Source of the DNA: Marinifilum fragile JCM 15579
Lineage (GTDB): Bacteria > Bacteroidota > Bacteroidia > Bacteroidales > Marinifilaceae
Length of the DNA stretch: 64,000 nucleotides
Reading direction: 5' to 3'
Assembly: GCF_001310955.1 (NCBI RefSeq)
Contig: NZ_BAZX01000008.1
Location: 62,001-126,000 of the forward strand
Both the position numbers and the translations under genes were made by a program. Positions 62,322 to 64,000 of this stretch are shown here, piece by piece. A model generated the notes under the pieces. That model was not told the DNA's origin, ran no database searches, and saw only the letters and a program-made list of their open reading frames with translations. The number at the start of each line of letters is the position of its first letter. The stretch's first letter is position 1.

Positions 62322-64000
62322 ATGAAGAAGAGTAACATTTATCTGGGAAACACAAATTTGAATTGCAGCGGGGCTGAGATTAAAGGGGAATTTGTAGAAC
62401 TAAATAATGAGAAGTTTTACAAGATTAGCAATTCTGACCAAATGGCGGACTTCTTTATGAGTATTGTTAGTGATTCAGATCACTGGATGTTCATATCAAG
62501 TAATGGTTCATTATCGGCAGGGAGAAAGAATCGTGATAATGCGTTATTTCCTTATTACACGGTTGATAAAATTCATGATTTTAAAGGTATTACAGGAAGT
62601 AAAACTTTGTTTTTGGTAGAGAAAGAGGAAAAAGATTTTCTATGGGAACCATTTGCAAAGAATTTGAAGGAAGTATATAAAATTCAAAGAAATCTATATA
62701 AGAGTATTTACGGCAACAAGATCATTTTCGAAGAGGTGAACCTTGATCTGGGAATTGAGTTTCAGTATGCCTGGTACAATTCAGAAAAGTTTGGATTTGT
62801 TCGTAAATCGAAAGTAAAAAACATTAGCGGTAATAAGCTAAATGCAGAAGTGCTTGATGGCATTCAAAATATCATTCCTTATGGATTCGATTACGCATTT
62901 CAGAGTGAATACAGTAACCTACTTGATGCCTATAAAAAGAATGAGTTGCTACCAGAATCTGGTTTGGGGTTGTTTATGTTGAGCTCAATCCCGGTTGATA
63001 GAGCAGAGCCAAGTGAATCATTAAAATGCACTACGGTATGGTCTGCAGGATTGCAAGACAAGAAAATCTTATTATCGGCGAAGCAGGAACCGAACTTCCT
63101 GAAAGGTTTGAATCTTGAAACTGAAGTTGATGTGAGAGCAACCCGAGGGGCTTACATGATAAATTCTGAATTGGAATTGTCTGATGGTAAATCTGAAGAA
63201 TGGATGATTGTAGCAGAGATTAATCAGGATAGTTCAGATGTTTCAAATCTGAATGAATTCATTAAAAATGAAAAGAACCTACTTGTTGCTATTGATGAAG
63301 ACATTCAATTGGGAACTGAAAATTTGATTAAGATTGTGGCTGACGCCGATGGTTTACAGTCGGGAAAAGATGATTTGTGTACTGCTCGTCATTTTTCGAA
63401 TACCATGTTTAATGTAATGCGTGGTGGAATTTTCATTGATTCATACAATATTAATAGTGCAGATTTTGCTTTGTTTGTGGAGCAATCGAATTCTACAATT
63501 CATTCAGAATTTAATAGCTGGTTGAATGAACTGCCTGAAGAAATATCATATAATGAACTGATTGATAAAGTAAGTACTGTAGCTAATTCTGATTTGCAAA
63601 GAATTTGCATGGAGTACCTGCCATTAACATTTAGTCGTCGTCATGGCGATCCAAGTCGTCCTTGGAATCAATTCTCCATCGAAACTAAAAATGAAGACGG
63701 GAGTCCAAAGTTGAATTATCAGGGAAACTGGAGAGATATTTTCCAAAACTGGGAAGCTTTGGCCTGGTCATATCCTGAGTATTTGGAAGGGATGATTAGC
63801 AAGTTTGTGAATGCTTCTACTGCCGATGGATACAATCCATACCGAATTACTCGTGAAGGAATCGATTGGGAATGTCCTGATCCGGATGATCCATGGGCTT
63901 ATATTGGATATTGGGGAGATCACCAGATTATCTATTTGCAGAAGCTTTTGGAGTTATCTAACCACTTTCATCCAGGAAAATTAGATGAACTTATAAGCAA
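62322..64000 (+). CDS. Probable GH149 beta-1,3-glucan phosphorylase (C-terminus beyond window)
   Basis: Open from the ATG at 62322 to the window edge (about 559 residues), with no signal peptide, so cytoplasmic. The N-terminal beta-sandwich has DSDHWMFISSNGSLSAGRKN, RDNALFPYYTVDKIHDF and KIIFEEVNLDLGIEFQYAWY. The catalytic barrel starts near 430 with RRHGDPSRPWNQFSIETKN, NYQGNWRDIFQNWEALAWSY and PWAYIGYWGDHQIIYLQKLL. This resembles the GH149 family (beta-1,3-glucan/oligosaccharide phosphorylases) rather than hydrolases, and the laminarin PUL context fits. It would release glucose-1-phosphate from imported beta-1,3-gluco-oligosaccharides. I recognise the family from memory of conserved stretches, not from a search. 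The last half is outside the window. Confidence 0.65.
   Translation, partial: MKKSNIYLGNTNLNCSGAEIKGEFVELNNEKFYKISNSDQMADFFMSIVSDSDHWMFISSNGSLSAGRKNRDNALFPYYTVDKIHDFKGITGSKTLFLVEKEEKDFLWEPFAKNLKEVYKIQRNLYKSIYGNKIIFEEVNLDLGIEFQYAWYNSEKFGFVRKSKVKNISGNKLNAEVLDGIQNIIPYGFDYAFQSEYSNLLDAYKKNELLPESGLGLFMLSSIPVDRAEPSESLKCTTVWSAGLQDKKILLSAKQEPNFLKGLNLETEVDVRATRGAYMINSELELSDGKSEEWMIVAEINQDSSDVSNLNEFIKNEKNLLVAIDEDIQLGTENLIKIVADADGLQSGKDDLCTARHFSNTMFNVMRGGIFIDSYNINSADFALFVEQSNSTIHSEFNSWLNELPEEISYNELIDKVSTVANSDLQRICMEYLPLTFSRRHGDPSRPWNQFSIETKNEDGSPKLNYQGNWRDIFQNWEALAWSYPEYLEGMISKFVNASTADGYNPYRITREGIDWECPDPDDPWAYIGYWGDHQIIYLQKLLELSNHFHPGKLDELIS

Noticed and set aside
1..64000. tRNA, rRNA, transposase or phage genes
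   Set aside because: I looked for them by protein motifs and stable GC-rich RNA features and saw none. A covariance search could still find a small RNA I missed.

Overview
The window is a low-GC (roughly mid-30s %) stretch of a Bacteroidota chromosome. The evidence is four SusC-type and two SusD-type outer-membrane proteins or relatives, lipoproteins with Asp-rich stretches after the lipobox cysteine, FecI/FecR regulation, and promoters of the Bacteroidota type (TTTG, 19-21 bp, TAnnTTTG). Laminarin-type glucan genes, a BCCT betaine-type transporter and a sodium:solute symporter fit a marine or brackish member of the Bacteroidales/Marinilabiliales. That placement is inference only. I saw no rRNA, tRNA, phage, transposase or CRISPR.

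Layout. 1-2913 (minus): a SusC-like receptor cut by the window edge, with a long leader. 3.6-9.9 kb: a DUF493 gene, then a tripartite RND efflux operon (adaptor, permease, TolC). 9.9-13.6 kb: a thioesterase, a small operon (CxxCH lipoprotein, DUF5777 barrel, YceI-like) and a glycerate kinase. 14.0-25.6 kb: a polysaccharide-utilization locus (PUL) with ECF sigma, FecR anti-sigma, STN-type SusC, SusD-like protein and three GH18/DUF1735/LamG lipoproteins, resembling loci that use N-glycans through endo-beta-N-acetylglucosaminidases. 26-32.6 kb: a hypothetical secreted protein, an HU/DUF4469 protein with a structured leader, a MarR regulator, a porin plus BCCT transporter pair and a TPR membrane protein. 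32.7-39.8 kb: a small membrane protein, a GNAT/ornithine-racemase-like/small-protein operon, and a symporter/M20 amidohydrolase/alanine racemase operon. 40-42.5 kb: a GH2 beta-mannosidase. 42.6-48 kb (minus): an outer-membrane barrel, a histidine kinase and an OmpR-type regulator, with a 13-copy heptanucleotide repeat between kinase and regulator. 48.3-64 kb: a beta-1,3-glucan PUL with a SusR-like sensor/regulator, SusC, SusD, a PKD surface glycan-binding protein, two GH16 enzymes, a sugar-porter MFS and the start of a probable GH149 beta-1,3-glucan phosphorylase.

How it fits together. The last PUL reads as one pathway: surface GH16 cuts laminarin, SusCD imports oligosaccharides, periplasmic GH16 trims them, MFS carries sugar inward and the phosphorylase releases glucose-1-phosphate. 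The ECF-controlled PUL senses substrate through its STN-SusC and releases glycans with an intact GH18 enzyme. The beta-mannosidase could finish the Man-beta-GlcNAc core, but it is 14 kb away.

Caution. At least seven genes carry single-base indels, nearly all in short homopolymers (RND permease twice, CxxCH lipoprotein, glycerate kinase, MarR, M20 amidohydrolase, alanine racemase, probably the small membrane protein twice). Each restored frame gives a normal family protein. The most economical reading is uncorrected sequencing error rather than real gene decay.
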